DNA of 64,000 nt from Imbricaverruca yamaguchii (taxonomy: Eukaryota; Arthropoda; Thecostraca; Neoverrucidae), in NCBI GenBank assembly GCA_034440575.1, contig JAOTOL010001335.1:124001-188000 (forward strand), given 5' to 3'. Below, one piece after another: positions 23,508 to 35,001 of this stretch (position 1 is its first letter; every line of letters begins with the position of its first letter). The translations under genes and the position numbers were made by a program. The notes under the pieces are model-generated. The model worked only from the letters and a program-made list of their open reading frames with translations. It was not told where the DNA came from and made no database searches.

Positions 23508-24799
23508 GTACTCCTGTGTTTCGTTCCAACTGTGGGAAGGGTCTTCTGCTTGTACAGACGACCTCTGGAATTGCGTCGCAGTGCCATATTAACAGCGCCA
23601 ACGACAGCAACAGCAGTCAGTGGTCTGTGCACACCAGCGACACCTCGCGACAACCCACGACTCAGCTGGCATCAAGTTCGTATGACTGTGGCGTGCGTGA
23701 AAAGGTATTCAAGAATCGTACATGGCTGCTTGAACACGGCAGAGTGCACGCGGGTACGGTGTCCAGTGGCGTCAATCTGGGCAGACATCCAAACCAAATC
23801 ACCAAAACGTTCCTTCAAACGCAGACTTTGGATAAGCACAAACGAATCCACACCGGAGAGAGACCTTACATGTGCGATCTATGCGGCAGGACGTATACTG
23901 CCAGGAAGGGTTTGATAGTACATATGAGAACCCACACCGGGGAGCGACTATACACGTGTAGATTGTGCTCCAGATCTTTTACTGGATCGTGGGGATTGAA
24001 TCAACACATGATAGTCCACACCGGAGAGAGACCTCACCGGTGTGAGGTGTGCGGTAGGGCGTTTGCCTCCAAGTGGTATTTACTTAAACACGTGAAAACA
24101 CACACAGGAGAAGAAAGCTATGCGTGTGAGATATGTGACAGAACGTTTACTGTCAAGGGAAGCTTAGTTTGTCACATGAGAATCCACAACGGAGAGCGAC
24201 CTTACAAATGTGAGACATGTGACAGGTCGTTTGTTATGAAGGGACATTTAATTGCTCATTTGAGAACCCACACTGGAGAGCGACCGTACAAATGTGACTT
24301 ATGTGACAAGTCGTTCATTGTCGCGGGTAAGGTAGTTATTCATATGCGAACCCACACCGGAGAGCGCCCTTACAAATGCGAGACATGTGGCAGTTCGTTT
24401 AGTCGCAAGGGAATCTTAGTTCGTCACTTGCGAACCCACACCGGAGAGCGACCATACATATGTAACACATGTAACAAAGCGTTTGCTATCAAGCAGACCT
24501 TAGATTATCACATGAGAACCCACACCGGAGAGCGACGTTACACATGTGGGACATGTCATAGGTTGTTTTGTAGCAAGGACAGCTTAGTTAATCACATACG
24601 AACGCACACCGGAGATCGACCTTACACATGTGAGACATGTTGTAGGTCGTTTACTGATAAATCCAACTTAGTTAGGCACATGCGAACCCACACCGGAGAG
24701 CGACCATACATATGTACCACATGTAACAAAGCGTTTGCTATGAAGAAGACCTTAGCTCGTCACATGAGAACCCACACCGGGGAGCGACCTTGCAAATGA
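23508..24799 (+). CDS. C2H2 zinc-finger protein, main finger exon
   Basis: A probable DNA-binding regulator. The exon most likely starts after the acceptor CTTGGGTTTCAG|GTACTCC at 23507/23508, because the frame lacks an upstream ATG. About 100 residues of low-complexity N-terminal sequence precede one degenerate finger that keeps only its HxxxH half ([12 protein letters not shown]). Eleven complete fingers follow (about 23865-24780), each CxxC-12-HxxxH with the TGERPY linker, for example [10 protein letters not shown] and [10 protein letters not shown]. Linker conservation points to sequence-specific DNA binding. The stop TGA at 24797-24799 falls where a twelfth finger would place its first Cys, and finger-like sequence continues beyond it. 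No KRAB, BTB or ZAD domain is visible in this exon. A transcribed but C-terminally shortened gene is more likely than a pseudogene, since the eleven fingers are clean. Confidence 0.9.
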
Positions 24800-25300
24800 G
24801 GAATTTGTGAGAGGTTGTCTAGTAGCGAGATCAGCTTAGTTCGTCACGTGAGAATCCACACCGGAGGGCGACCGTATAAATGTGGAACGTGTGGCAGGTC
24901 GTCGTTGTCGAGGGACGCTTGGTCAGATAAAAAGCGACACTGCAGAGCGACCTTGCACATCTTCAGGGTGTCCATACAGTTTCTTCACAATTAAGGAAAT
25001 GTATTACATACATAAATTGTGAGATTCATCTGTGCTCATTTTCACAGCTTGAAAAGTGGATATGGACGTTTTCTTCTCATTTGATACAAGACACATAGTT
25101 GTTCACATGAGAAACCAAACAGGAGAGCGACCTTAAAGGTGTGACACTTGCGGCAAAACGCATGCTATTAAGGGCAATTTGGTTCGTCACATGAGAATCC
25201 GCACCGGAAGGAGTTCTCTCTGTGAGGTATGAGGCAGGGCGTCTGCTAAGACGGCTACCTTGGTTGGACACATGGAAGCCCGCACTGGTGGTGCGTCCCG
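24800..25300 (+). pseudogene. Decayed zinc-finger tail
   Basis: After the stop, finger sequence is still readable: GICERLSSSEISLVRHVRIHTGGRP, then YKCGTCGR with no following His pair, and, after a gap, VVHMRNQTGERP, a stop, RCDTCGKTHAIKGNLVRHMRIRTG and VGHMEARTGG. The frame is interrupted by stops and indels. These are the former C-terminal fingers of the gene ending at 24799, or of a longer ancestral array. Confidence 0.85.
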
Positions 25301-25380
25301 CATGTAAGACACACCAGATATTTGTCGGCAAGGGTGTGAACGGTTCTGCACGTGAAGGCTGACGCTGAAGGGTGTGCTGA

Positions 25381-26430
25381 CGTGTGTGACATGGGAACTC
25401 GCACAACGCCTAACATCGACTGTACTCATGCAGATGTTGTCGAAGCATGTTTTGGAACACCGAACATGGTTGTCAATGGGGTTTGGAAGCCCTTTGATAT
25501 GGTTGAGCGTTGAGCTGGTTGTCACAATCGCTTGTACTGTTGAAATACAGGTTGTTTCTCCGCCCTCGTCTGAAACATTGCGTAGGATATGTACACTAGG
25601 TGGTGGCGGACACTGACCCATGAAGTGCAACATTGCCAAGTATAGTTATTTCCATGTGCAAATTTCCAACGCAAAGCGTAACTGCGGAAGTTTCCAAGCG
25701 TAACTGCGGAATACATTTCCAGGGGCGCAGTCGAGGGGGCTCCCCTTAGAATCGAAATATTTTGACATTTTTCCCCACGCTTTTCCCATGGTGAAATTGC
25801 AGGGGATTGAGTGATCCAACGATCCGGCGGACTAGTCTACCGTTGGGGGGGGGGGGGCATCCTATGGGCTCCTCGTTCATTCTTCCATCCATACGTCTCC
25901 ATTACAATGTTCATCCCATCTCAACATCCGTGTCCTTCACCCTCATTCTCTGCAGCACCAGCTTTCCCTACTGTGGGTAGGTATGATTACCTCCCCTGTT
26001 CTGCCCATCAGCTCGGTTTTAAGGGGGGGTAGTCGCGCCCCCTCGGGCCGTCCCTTGTGTTGATGCAGTCCTGGAGGCGCAGGTTGCTCGTTGCACGGTG
26101 CTAGTTGTGACGGTGAGCAACACGCCTCTTTGGTCTTGATATCTCTGAGGGTGGGCAGGCCTCCATATGGGTCAAGCGACTTGTGGCCTCAGGCGGAAAC
26201 CCTTGACCCCCGCCTGCTGACCTGGCCGGCAGGGGTCAAGTGTTTGGCGACGCTGTATCCTGTTTGGGGTGGTGAGTCTCTCCTGGCCGGGTGAAGGCAC
26301 CATCTGCCCCGCAGAGCTCCTCGGGTGTCCTGAGGTCTGCGGTCTGAGGTCCCCGACTGAGGTCCCCCATCCGCGAGACGTGGACGTCCCTCCAGTTGGG
26401 CCACTATGTGGTGGGGCTCCTCTAGGAGCC
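25381..26430. other. Unassigned, partly GC-rich block
   Basis: 26040-26430 is GC-rich and open in several frames (for example plus 26091-26294). It has the look of a repeat leader, ending in CTCCTAGGAGCC-like sequence and GGGAAAAAATTTAATGACACC, but I cannot name it. A G homopolymer of about 11 lies near 25846. Confidence 0.35.
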
Positions 26431-27010
26431 GGGAAAAAATTTAATGACACCTACAAGGAGCAAAAACACTCTCACACTGTAAAACAGGTCAATACACGCG
26501 CATGGGGTGAAGATCAGTGAAACAGGTCAATACACGCGCATGGGGTGAAGATCAATGAAACAGGTCAATACACGCGCATGGGGTGAAGATAAGTGAAACA
26601 GGTCAATACACGCGCGTGGGGTGAAGATCAGTGAAACAGGTCAATACACGTGCATGGGGTGAAGATCAATGAAACAGGTCAATACACGCGCATGGGGTGA
26701 AGATCAGTGAAACAGGTCAATACACGCGCATGGGGTGAAGATCAGTGAAGCAGGTCAATACACGCGCATGGGGTGAAGATCAGTGAAACAGGTCAGTACA
26801 CGCGCATGGGGTGAAGATCAGTGAAACAGGTCAATACACGCGCCTGGGCTGAATATCAGTGAAGATCAGTGAAGGCTTGCTCCGGGCCACGTGTTGCTGA
26901 TTTGGAATTCGGCGGTCGTGTTTGTTCAAGATTGCGAAACAATAGCTTTGACTCCACGTTGACTGCGTTGCTTGTTATGTTGTCATGTCACTTGACCTTG
27001 ACTAACTCGT
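26431..27010. repeat. First copy of a duplicated segment, with expanded minisatellite
   Basis: AGCCGGGAAAAAA...GAGCAAAAACACTC...CAATAGCTTTGACTCCACGTTGACT...TTGCTTGTTATGTTG occurs in the same order at 27105-27375. The copies differ mainly in that this one holds about ten units of a 38-bp repeat where the other holds a single diverged unit. Confidence 0.8.
26484..26870. repeat. 38-bp minisatellite
   Basis: About ten head-to-tail units built on ACAGGTCAATACACGCGCAT followed by GGGGTGAAGATCAGTGAA. Most differ by one or two bases, so expansion was recent. Confidence 0.97.
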
Positions 27011-27104
27011 TGACCCCAGATGGCCTGATGTCAAAATTTTGAAACAACATGCCGAAAAAAAATTGATGTGGGAAAAAGTATGCCAAATTTTGGAGCCGGA
27101 AGCC

Positions 27105-27375
27105 AGAAAAAAATGTATTCCAGGAGCCGAAAAAAAATGCATAGTACCTTCGACGAGCAAAAACACTCCTTGAGGATCATTACTCTATCACTATAAAGCA
27201 GGTGGATACAGGCGCATGGGATCGAGGCGAATGGAGGCTGGCTCTGTCTAGATCACGTGTGTATGTGCTGATTGCGGATTCGGCGGCTATGTTTGTCCCA
27301 CATGGCCAAAAATAGCTTTGGCCCCAGATACATAACCCCACGTTGACTCTGCGTTGCTTGCTATGTTGCGCATGT
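27105..27375. repeat. Second copy of the duplicated segment
   Basis: Contains GAGCAAAAACACTCC, one diverged 38-bp unit (AGCAGGTGGATACAGGCGCATGG split by substitutions), GATTCGGCGGCTATGTTTGT and CACGTTGACTCTGCGTTGCT. 27010-27105 between the copies carries TTGACCTTGACTAACTCGTTG-type sequence that recurs inverted near 30 kb. Confidence 0.75.
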
Positions 27376-28660
27376 AGGATGCGATGGCATGTTATAGGAT
27401 ATCATAGGATCACTGTTGAAATTTGATCAAATGATGGGCACGATAATTATAATTTCATAACCGTATCATGCGTAACTCGCCATATGCTCACGACTTGTGA
27501 GCATTTTCTCACAACAGTGACCTGACCTGATAAGGCAGCATATCGATGCCAACATTTTTCAATGAATTTCCACTGGTCTGCGAAGAGTAGCATTACATTT
27601 TATCCAGCCATTTCTTTAATATGCTGGATGGAAACCATAATTTGTGCACGGCACTACGTGGTCGAGACCAAATGCTCGGCGTTAACTTGCAAAGCTTTTT
27701 GTTTGAGGTGCCACTAGGACTATAATACTACTGTAGATGCAAAGCAATATCATATAAAAAAACGCGGAATCAGAGGCACAGCCACGGGAAGCGCCCCTAA
27801 CCCTTCCGAAGCAACTGCTGAATATCAACAAGATTATGGAATTCTCACCACGCCATACGACAAATTTCGGTGCGCTTCACACACATGTGTGTGCGATTTT
27901 CCACAATCCGAAATGCGTAGCATCACTGCTACCGGGCAGTACAGTTTCCAGCTGAATGTGCGTCAAACAAGTCGCTCGAGTAAGCACGCATTGTCGCCAA
28001 CGCCAGCTACTACGGTGCCAACACATGATAGATGTCTGAGTGCAGCGCCCCTCCCTCTGTAATGCGTCCCGCCGCCCCTGTCAGGAGATGGTGGGAACCG
28101 CTAACCATCACTTAGTGCTGAGGTGCTGAGCCGTACCGTTATAAGGCACACGAGATCACGGTGCACGATATGACACCGAACATTGTGAATATTAAGCATG
28201 TTGCTTAATCACCAAAACCTTCCACGCCCGACACGTGTGCTTCTGTCATAACGCCCGAAGGCGCGAGGCTTTCGTCCATATGGGCCGTGGGTGTTGAAGC
28301 ACAAAGCCAGTACATGCCCTTGATCAGTCATTGCGTGTCGTGTGTTTTTAACCCGTGATGTCGACATATAGAGGCTGTCCGTACATTGGCTCACGGGCAA
28401 AGATCGTGCCCGTTGCTTTGCTCGTTTAGCTGGAGAGCGATGCTCCACGGTGTATGGGCTGGTTAAACCCGCGGTTCACCCCATGGGTTGGTCAGAAGCA
28501 TACTGTATAATTCATCGACATGCAAAAGCCTAAACTCCCAACGGGATAACAAAACAAGTGAAATCGTGTGCATTGCATGAGATCGAGATTATGGTGTATT
28601 TGCAGTTTGATCGAGAGTTTATGCTCAAGGACCCGAATTCACTTTGCAAATACTGCAAAT
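27376..28660. other. No identifiable feature
   Basis: Moderate GC and no recognisable frame. The minus-strand open stretch 28209-28448 has no family resemblance. Confidence 0.5.
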
Positions 28661-28662
28661 AT

Positions 28663-28666
<4 letters not shown>

Positions 28667-28722
<56 letters not shown>
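28667..28722. repeat. (AT)n microsatellite
   Basis: About 28 AT dinucleotides. Open frames across it are artefacts. Confidence 0.98.
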
Positions 28723-28726
<4 letters not shown>

Positions 28727-29965
28727 GATGCCTCCCAATAAGCGACGTCAAATGATGTCGATGTTTTACCAGGGTCGGTCGGCCCATATAAGGCACGAAG
28801 GTAGTGCCTCACCTGAGTGGAGCTGGGAAGTATTTGTAATGCTTTTCATGCAAATGATGTTTTCATCCATTGGAAAATAGGAAGTTGGAAAACTGGAAAC
28901 AAATATGCATTTGTCACATGTAATTATTGTTAAAATTGGCTTCGAAACAGCTCTATCTCCGGTCGGCGAAGGCAAGCCTCCGCACATGTCGCCATATATT
29001 GCAAGTTCGTTTCAAAGCAATCGCAGGGTATGCGGCCTATTTGGAGTGGGGTCTATTCTACTTTTAATGGATATCGCTGAATGAAGAACACTTATGGGGT
29101 ACATCGAGTCATGTTTTGCACAAAGATATTCCCATATATTAGTTAAAAAATAAGAGAATGTGCGAAATTTTAAGGCAGGTTACCTACACACCGGTAGGTG
29201 CGAGAAGTGGCAAATACTAGAACCGAAAGCCCAACGAGGAAGTTTGTTAGTAACCAGTGGACTCTTACTAGACTTTGATGTGATGCTTAGTGAGCTCTGT
29301 AAATTCCATGCATCACTTGTGTTTCCAGGAGCTTTTTAAATCCAAGGAATTTGAAAATCTGTGAGAATTTGTTGTTACCTTGTCCTGCCAAACGATGCAA
29401 AACCAACTTATCGAATCTGCGCAGTGGACGGAATTTGGGTACATATATAGAAGAAGCCCATAGGGTACATTTTGTAAAAACAGAAGTGTTTTCATATCAT
29501 TTTAATGAATATTTCGTTAGATCTTCGGTAAATGATAACTTTTTTTCACATAAGCACTTCAAGTTGTACTTATATCTCCATACGCAGTCATTTGATCAAG
29601 AAAATAAGGTATTATTGTGCTTTAAGTTGGTAACAAGACAAGCAAAGAAACGAAATTAAAATTTTACACATATTCGCCTTCATAAAGCAAACGAGGAGGT
29701 TAGGTTTGGTCAGGTTATCCTGGTTCAGTTTTTTCTTCTTTTCCTTGGGGGTGGGGGGGGGAATAATCATTTTTTCCAATATTATGCATTTCAAATAATA
29801 ATAATCTTTGTTTACAAGTTTTGGGAATATGACTTCCTAATATTTATACCGTTTTATAAGAAATATATCAAGTGAGGTAAAAAAAATATATAATTTTTAA
29901 CCTGTCCCGTCTCGGGGTTCTTCAACCACGCCCTCAGGTTCTCCGCGGATAGTGGACGAACGGCG
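28723..29965. other. A/T-rich DNA, no identifiable feature
   Basis: No recognisable frame. 29350-29660 is open on plus for about 100 codons without known motifs. A G-rich run lies at 29748-29761. Confidence 0.5.
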
Positions 29966-29969
29966 CGCG

Positions 29970-30085
29970 GCAGCGCGGCCAAATTTGGCATACCTTTTCC
30001 CACATCAATTTGGCACGCTGATTCAAAATTTAGAAGTCAGGTCATGTAGGGTCAACGAGTTAGTCAAGGTCAAATGAGGTCACCT
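29970..30085 (-). repeat. Dispersed repeat, inverted relative to 26.99-27.09 kb
   Basis: On minus it reads TTGACCTTGACTAACTCGTTGACC (in two blocks), AAATTTTGAA, then TTGATGTGGGAAAAGGTATG and CCAAATTTGG. The same order occurs on plus at about 26990-27090. Confidence 0.75.
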
Positions 30086-30539
30086 CCAAACAAGTTCAAC
30101 CAGTCGTCACGCTTTAATGGATACAGATATTTTAATGAAACTTTCAGCGTTTGCTCATCTTTAGGGATGCAACAAAACGTAATAGTGGAATTTTTCATTT
30201 TTCTTTTCTTTTTTGACTACATAAAATTTTGCGTATTTGCCAAATTGCAGATCAAATAGAGGGTTATAGCTAAAGGAAGCATTTTTATTCGGGAAAGTTG
30301 ACTTCCAACAACGTTTCTCGGTCTCCTCTACCCATTTGAAAGGGAAGTTTTAAGAAAACTTGAAAACCCAAAATTTTGAACTTTAAAAAAATAAAAGTTA
30401 TTCTTGGAGGGGAAACAATTACAGCCCTGGTCGATTTCGCTGTCCTTTTCTCATTCCCCCAAAAAATTTGTTTCATATATCCCCCAAAATGAACTCCCCA
30501 GAGCCAAAAACATAATGTAAGTCGTGAAAAGTGGTGAAA

Positions 30540-30730
30540 ATATAGCCCCCTGGTGACGCCACTGTTGGGGGGAAATTGTTTTTGGGGTGGACCCGGACCC
30601 TACTCTTCGAGCGCTTTCCAATGACACCTCTTTCGTTTTCGTGCGATGCTTAGTTTGGATTTTAGAGGAGGGTTACTAACCGCCGTTCCCCCGAGGCGGG
30701 GTGTGAGGATTTGACCGGAAGACGGCTCGG
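30540..30730 (+). repeat. Dispersed repeat, copy 1
   Basis: TGACGCCACTGTTGGGG, GAGCGCTTTCCAATGACACC, TCGTTTTCGTGCGATGCTTA and CGAGGCGGGGTGTGAGGAT occur in the same order and strand at 61390-61600. A short TTGATTAATTGATCGGAA duplication follows at 30730-30780. The family is unknown to me. Confidence 0.75.
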
Positions 30731-30796
30731 ATTGATTAATTGATCGGAAAATCGGATTGATTAATTGATCGGAAGACGGCTCGGATACCAAATTAA

Positions 30797-31120
30797 TTGC
30801 CAATTATCTCAAATAAACCAGCATAAAATCAGCTGCCTTTTGATGCCATACTGAACCACTTCTGTACATGCCTTACGCTGTCACTTTTTCTGGGCGCTGT
30901 ATGACCGAAGCAGTCGAAGCACCCCTAAGCCCAAATAACTAACTAACTGTCACTTTTCACTCAATTCCAGGATCTGTGTATCGAAGTATCACCTTGTATT
31001 ACTTGAATTTGTATAGCAGATGTTCTACATTAGCGAATTAAGTTCCAATTATCTCAAATAAACCGGAAATAAACCGGCATAAAATCGGCTGCCTTCTGTT
31101 GCCATACTCGACCACTTTAA
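30797..31120. repeat. Direct repeat flanking a SINE tail
   Basis: TTATCTCAAATAAACC...GGCATAAAATCGGCTGCC...GCCATACT occurs at about 30797-30860 and again at 31036-31120. Between them, at 30893-30945, is a SINE 3' fragment (GGGCGCTGTATGACCGAAGC...CCCCTAAGCCCAAATAAC) ending in TAAC repeats. That fragment also occurs at 62806-62858. Confidence 0.7.
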
Positions 31121-32150
31121 TAGATATGTTATTTTTTACCTTTTGGCATGAAGCCTTCCTGCATTATTGTGGTTCTGTCACGGCAGCACGTCAAGCGCCG
31201 ACGGTTGCTGCCCAGATGATCCGGAGTGCCACCGAGTGGTGACATGACAAAAAGGAATGTTCCACCCTTGAACAATACTAAGCAACATCGGCTCTGCCAC
31301 GCCAAAATAGTGTAGGGGAAATTAACGGTTGTAAATGCATTCTTTCCAAACAACGCCCATAAGCGTAATGTTATTAAACAATATCAACAATACATGTGCA
31401 CCTCAACTGCAATGGCGGCGTAACTGATGCCAGCACATCGCCTATCGTTCCAAAGCTGAAAATCTGCCTACAGCGCATTGGGTACATTAGCATTCAGGGG
31501 ATGGTCCGCATCACACTATATTATGAATGGCGGCATGCGCCCAGGGACAGGCCCGGGTTCCCGCCGCACACTGTGATAACTCGAGGGAAACATTGGCCAT
31601 AAGTCATATCGGACGAAGTATGCTAGTTACCGGGACGATTTTGGTCTTAGTCGAAAGAGCTTAAAATTTGGATCATATGGGAAGATTTATTGTCTTCAAT
31701 ATTGCCTAACCCAGGAATGTCACAGGTTATACCTGCTAGAGGGAAGGGAGCATTCAGCTCTACTCATTTTGCTTCCGCGAAATATCTCGGGAACCAATTG
31801 AGATAGATAGCTCAAATTGTGCACACACCTACATGAGTATCCAGTGTACCTTGTATTAAAATATCGACGTCCGGTCATCCATGATGATATCATGATGATG
31901 TCATAAGTGAAGTCTGTTGGCGCTCATATATTGGATGATTATTAATGAGCGTTTGTTATGCAAGTATTATGCAGTGTAAATGTGACCTTATCATTGCTAC
32001 GCATAATAGATCCTAAGCGGCTCAAATTACACACAATACATCACAAAGATATGCACTCAGGTTAACTCACTTCAGAGCTTCTGAGAGCCCCGTGAATCTT
32101 GCTGGGACGATTCGGTGATGACCCCACCTGTCGCAACACGAAAGCTGCGT
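31121..32150. other. No identifiable feature
   Basis: No recognisable frame or repeat. Confidence 0.5.
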
Positions 32151-32660
32151 CCTTCATGTCCCCAGCACGAACACTTTGTCCAGCAACCGCCACGAGCTGC
32201 AGAGAACTGTGCTGTTGAGGGATTCTTGACTTGAGGATGCCCGACGCTGAGAACGGGCGCTGATGTGATCGTAGATTCTAGTTGGTCGCCCTCGCACTCT
32301 ACTCACGGTATCGTCATCAAGGCGGGTCTTGGCTTCATCATCACTCGCGACGTGGTCACCACGCTTCAGGGACACGGAGAACACCTCGTTTCCAGAAAGA
32401 TTAGTCGCAAACTGACTTCTGGATTTGTTCTGGGCTTGCATGCACTTAACCCACTTTCCTTTTAAGCTCTTGGCGATAAGTCGGTCGCCTTTCTCAAGTC
32501 CACAATCGACGACTCACTTCGGAGGCATCCCTGAGGGATTTTCTCCATGATCAACTGCAAACTATAATTAAGCACATGAGCATAATAGTTCCCACGCCCA
32601 GACGCTTTTGCAACGGTTACCAAGTCCACCAATTCCTCTGCTGACGCGCAACTCCATGTT
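32150..32660 (-). pseudogene. Possible decayed coding sequence of unknown repeat-like family
   Basis: On minus, a protein-like stretch reads RGNYYAHVLNYSLQLIMEKI, then, after a stop and frame change, QAQNKSRSQFATNLSGNEVF and GRPTRIYDHISARSQRRASS. The GRPxxxxxxxSxRSxRR pattern recalls N-terminal parts of uncharacterised repeat-encoded proteins in invertebrates, but I cannot name the family. Confidence that this was ever coding is modest. Confidence 0.35.
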
Positions 32661-32934
32661 CACTGTACGCAAAATCCAACCACAATGACCCGAATCTTAC
32701 AGGCAGACAGCTTCCCTGCCGTGGGAGACGCTGTGCGTGACCTATCTCGACTCAGTCGCCTCGTCAGTTAGGGGACTTTTGGGCAGAGGAACCAATCACT
32801 GGATCAGGTTACCCGATCAAGACACCCCGCCAGCCGACGGGTCGCGGCGTTCGTCTCGGGCTTCCCCGTGCGGCCCGGGCTGGCCACCGCACCGCACCGC
32901 ACCACGGCCTGTCGGGATACGATTGACCACTAAC

Positions 32935-33925
32935 GGTGTTGAAATTCGGAATTCGGTTCCGTACTTTCGGAGCATGGGCGGTGCAACAACCATTAAAATG
33001 AGTTTTATGCATTTTGTATGACCTTGACCCAGGGCCGAGGTCACCATATTGAAAAGTCCCAAGTATATCGATCACGGCACGTCGATTGGCGAAGGTTTCA
33101 TGAAATTCGGTTCCGTACTTTCGGAGCATGGGCGGCGCAACAACCATTAAAATGTGTTTTATGCATTTTTGGTGACCTTAACCGACGGCCAAGGTCACCA
33201 TATTTAAACTCCAGAATATATCGCCCATTCCACGTCGATTGGTGAATGTTTCATCAAATTCGGTTCCGTACTTTCGGAGCATGGGCGTGTCAAATAGACA
33301 AGAAAACGATTTTGTGGATTTTGTTGACCTTGACCTAAGATCAAGGTCACAATATTCAAAGCCCCACGTATATCGAACACGTTACGTCGATTTGTGAAGG
33401 TTTCATGAAATTGTATCGGGTAGTTTCAGAGTATGGGCGTGGTTAAAAGTCTTAAAAATGGTTTTATGCTTTTTTGATGACCTTGACCTAAGGCCAAGGC
33501 CACCATATTAAAAAGTCCCAAGTATATCGACCATGTCACGTCTATTGGTGAAGGTTTCATGAAATTCGGTTCAGTAGTTTAGGAGCATGGTCACGGCAAC
33601 AATTCAAAATAAAGATGTACTTAATCAGCGACCTTAGGTCAAGGTCAAGGTCACCATATTTTAAAGTCCCAAGTACATCGACCATGCTGCATCGATTGGT
33701 GAAGGTTTCGTTCAATTCGGTGCAGCGGTTTATGAGCATGGGCACGGCAACACTTTCAAAATGATTTCAAAATGGCCGCTCCAAGTTTGAGGGGTAATTT
33801 TATAGCTTTGCGTAATGGTAAGAGTCCCCATATTAAAAAGTCCCACATAAATCGACCAAACTGAATCGATTGGTGAAGGTTTGGTGGAATTTGGTTTGGT
33901 AGTTTCTGAATATGGTCACGGCAAC
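32935..33925. repeat. ~152-bp tandem repeat with nuclear-receptor half-sites
   Basis: About six diverged units. Landmarks TGACCTTGACC, CACCATATT, AAGTCCCAAGTATATCGACC, TTGGTGAAGGTTTCATG, AATTCGGTTC and GAGCATGGGC recur in order. Successive GACCTTGACC-like blocks lie near 33020, 33174, 33326, 33479 and 33629, a spacing of 150-155 bp. Most units carry opposed CCTTGACC/AAGGTCA half-sites. One unit has three direct AGGTCA in a row (33636-33653). No ORF. Confidence 0.9.
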
Positions 33926-34370
33926 AGCCCAGGGGAACAGAGTAGACCCACCCAAAAAATAATCAATCAGTCGTGAAAAGAGTTCCAAGTCCAGCAAAAA
34001 GTGTGAATTTGAAAGTACTTATATTGTGATGATAGTCCTTTTTCAGCATCACATGCTGTTGTTAGTCGCCTACCCCAATCTTACTTAACGGCGAAAGTCG
34101 TGTGTTCGCTCTTGAAATTCTCGGGTTATCTATTCAAAAGTGCTCAATCGCGGTATTTTGCGAGATTCCTGGGTTGACTCTGGCCTTTCCACTTTTTTAG
34201 ACGTTCCTACGCCTATGAGGTCCTACGCCTATGGGATCTCTCGAGAGGGGAGTGTTAATAGTGAACAGAGGAGGGGTAGTTCTGGAAGGTCACAGGAGGG
34301 GAAGTGGCATGAGGTCAGGGGGTGGAGGATTTGAAGACGCGAACCTAAGGAAAGGGTCAGTGAGTGGCAG

Positions 34371-34982
34371 GTGGCAGGTGGCAGGAGCGGGAGGAAGTAT
34401 AGCCGACCGGCCCAGCGGGTAGGCATATTAACATCAAATATGTTCCAGGCATTGGATGACTGCCCCCAGGATAGTAGTAGTAAGGAGTCAGTGCTGGTCC
34501 TAGGAGAATCTCGTGTGCGACATTTAGAGCGGGTATTTTGTAAAGGTAGGATGGACAGGAGGTGCATCACCAGGCCTGGTGCCAAGGTGAAGGACCTGGT
34601 ACCTGTGGGGGCACAGGTCACCAGTGATCACCAGTTTAATACAGTCAAAGTGCATGTAGGGGTAAATAACATAGGTCCTGCTAGGAGTGAGGAGCTTCTG
34701 CGGGAGTACAGGGCCCTTCTGGCCACCCTGAAGGGTACCAATAGAGTCATTGTAACAGCAATTTTGCCTAGGGCTAGAGCCTCCCCTGAGTGGAGCTCTA
34801 GGGCACTGGCAGCAAACGCCAGGGTAGGAAAGATCTGCCATGAGCTAGGTTTTAAATTTGTAGACGAGTGGAGCAGGTTTCATGCATCGTGGGACCTCTA
34901 TCAGAGGGATGGCCTGCACTTCTCTGAGAAGGGGGTCCATGTGTTAGGCAAAGTGTACGAGCATGTCCTTCAGGGAAACTAG
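34371..34982 (+). CDS. LINE ORF1 protein with SGNH/GDSL-type esterase domain
   Basis: About 200 codons up to TAG 34980-34982. An in-frame TGA just upstream of 34371 and the first ATG at 34440 leave the true start uncertain. The N-terminus is probably degraded or 5'-truncated. Motifs in order: VLVLGESRVRHLE with the nucleophile Ser in GES (34503-34511), KVHVGVNNIG (equivalent of the GxND block), VTAILPRA, and RDGLHFSEKGVHVLG with the Asp-x-x-His pair. CR1-group ORF1 proteins are known to carry such esterase domains, thought to act on lipids or in particle transport. The last codons overlap the ORF2 frame at GGGAAAC. Confidence 0.85.
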   Translation: MAGGRSGRKYSRPAQRVGILTSNMFQALDDCPQDSSSKESVLVLGESRVRHLERVFCKGRMDRRCITRPGAKVKDLVPVGAQVTSDHQFNTVKVHVGVNNIGPARSEELLREYRALLATLKGTNRVIVTAILPRARASPEWSSRALAANARVGKICHELGFKFVDEWSRFHASWDLYQRDGLHFSEKGVHVLGKVYEHVLQGN

Positions 34983-35001
34983 GAAATGGGGTCGGGAGGG
35001 A
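34973..35001 (+). promoter_or_regulatory. Candidate -1 frameshift site, copy G
   Basis: G GGA AAC at 34973-34979 is followed by the ORF1 stop TAG 34980-34982, then GGAAATGGGG and TCGGGAGGG. The ORF2 frame is -1 and has been open for about 18 codons before the site, with no ATG. Arrangement and heptamer match copy B exactly. Confidence 0.55.
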
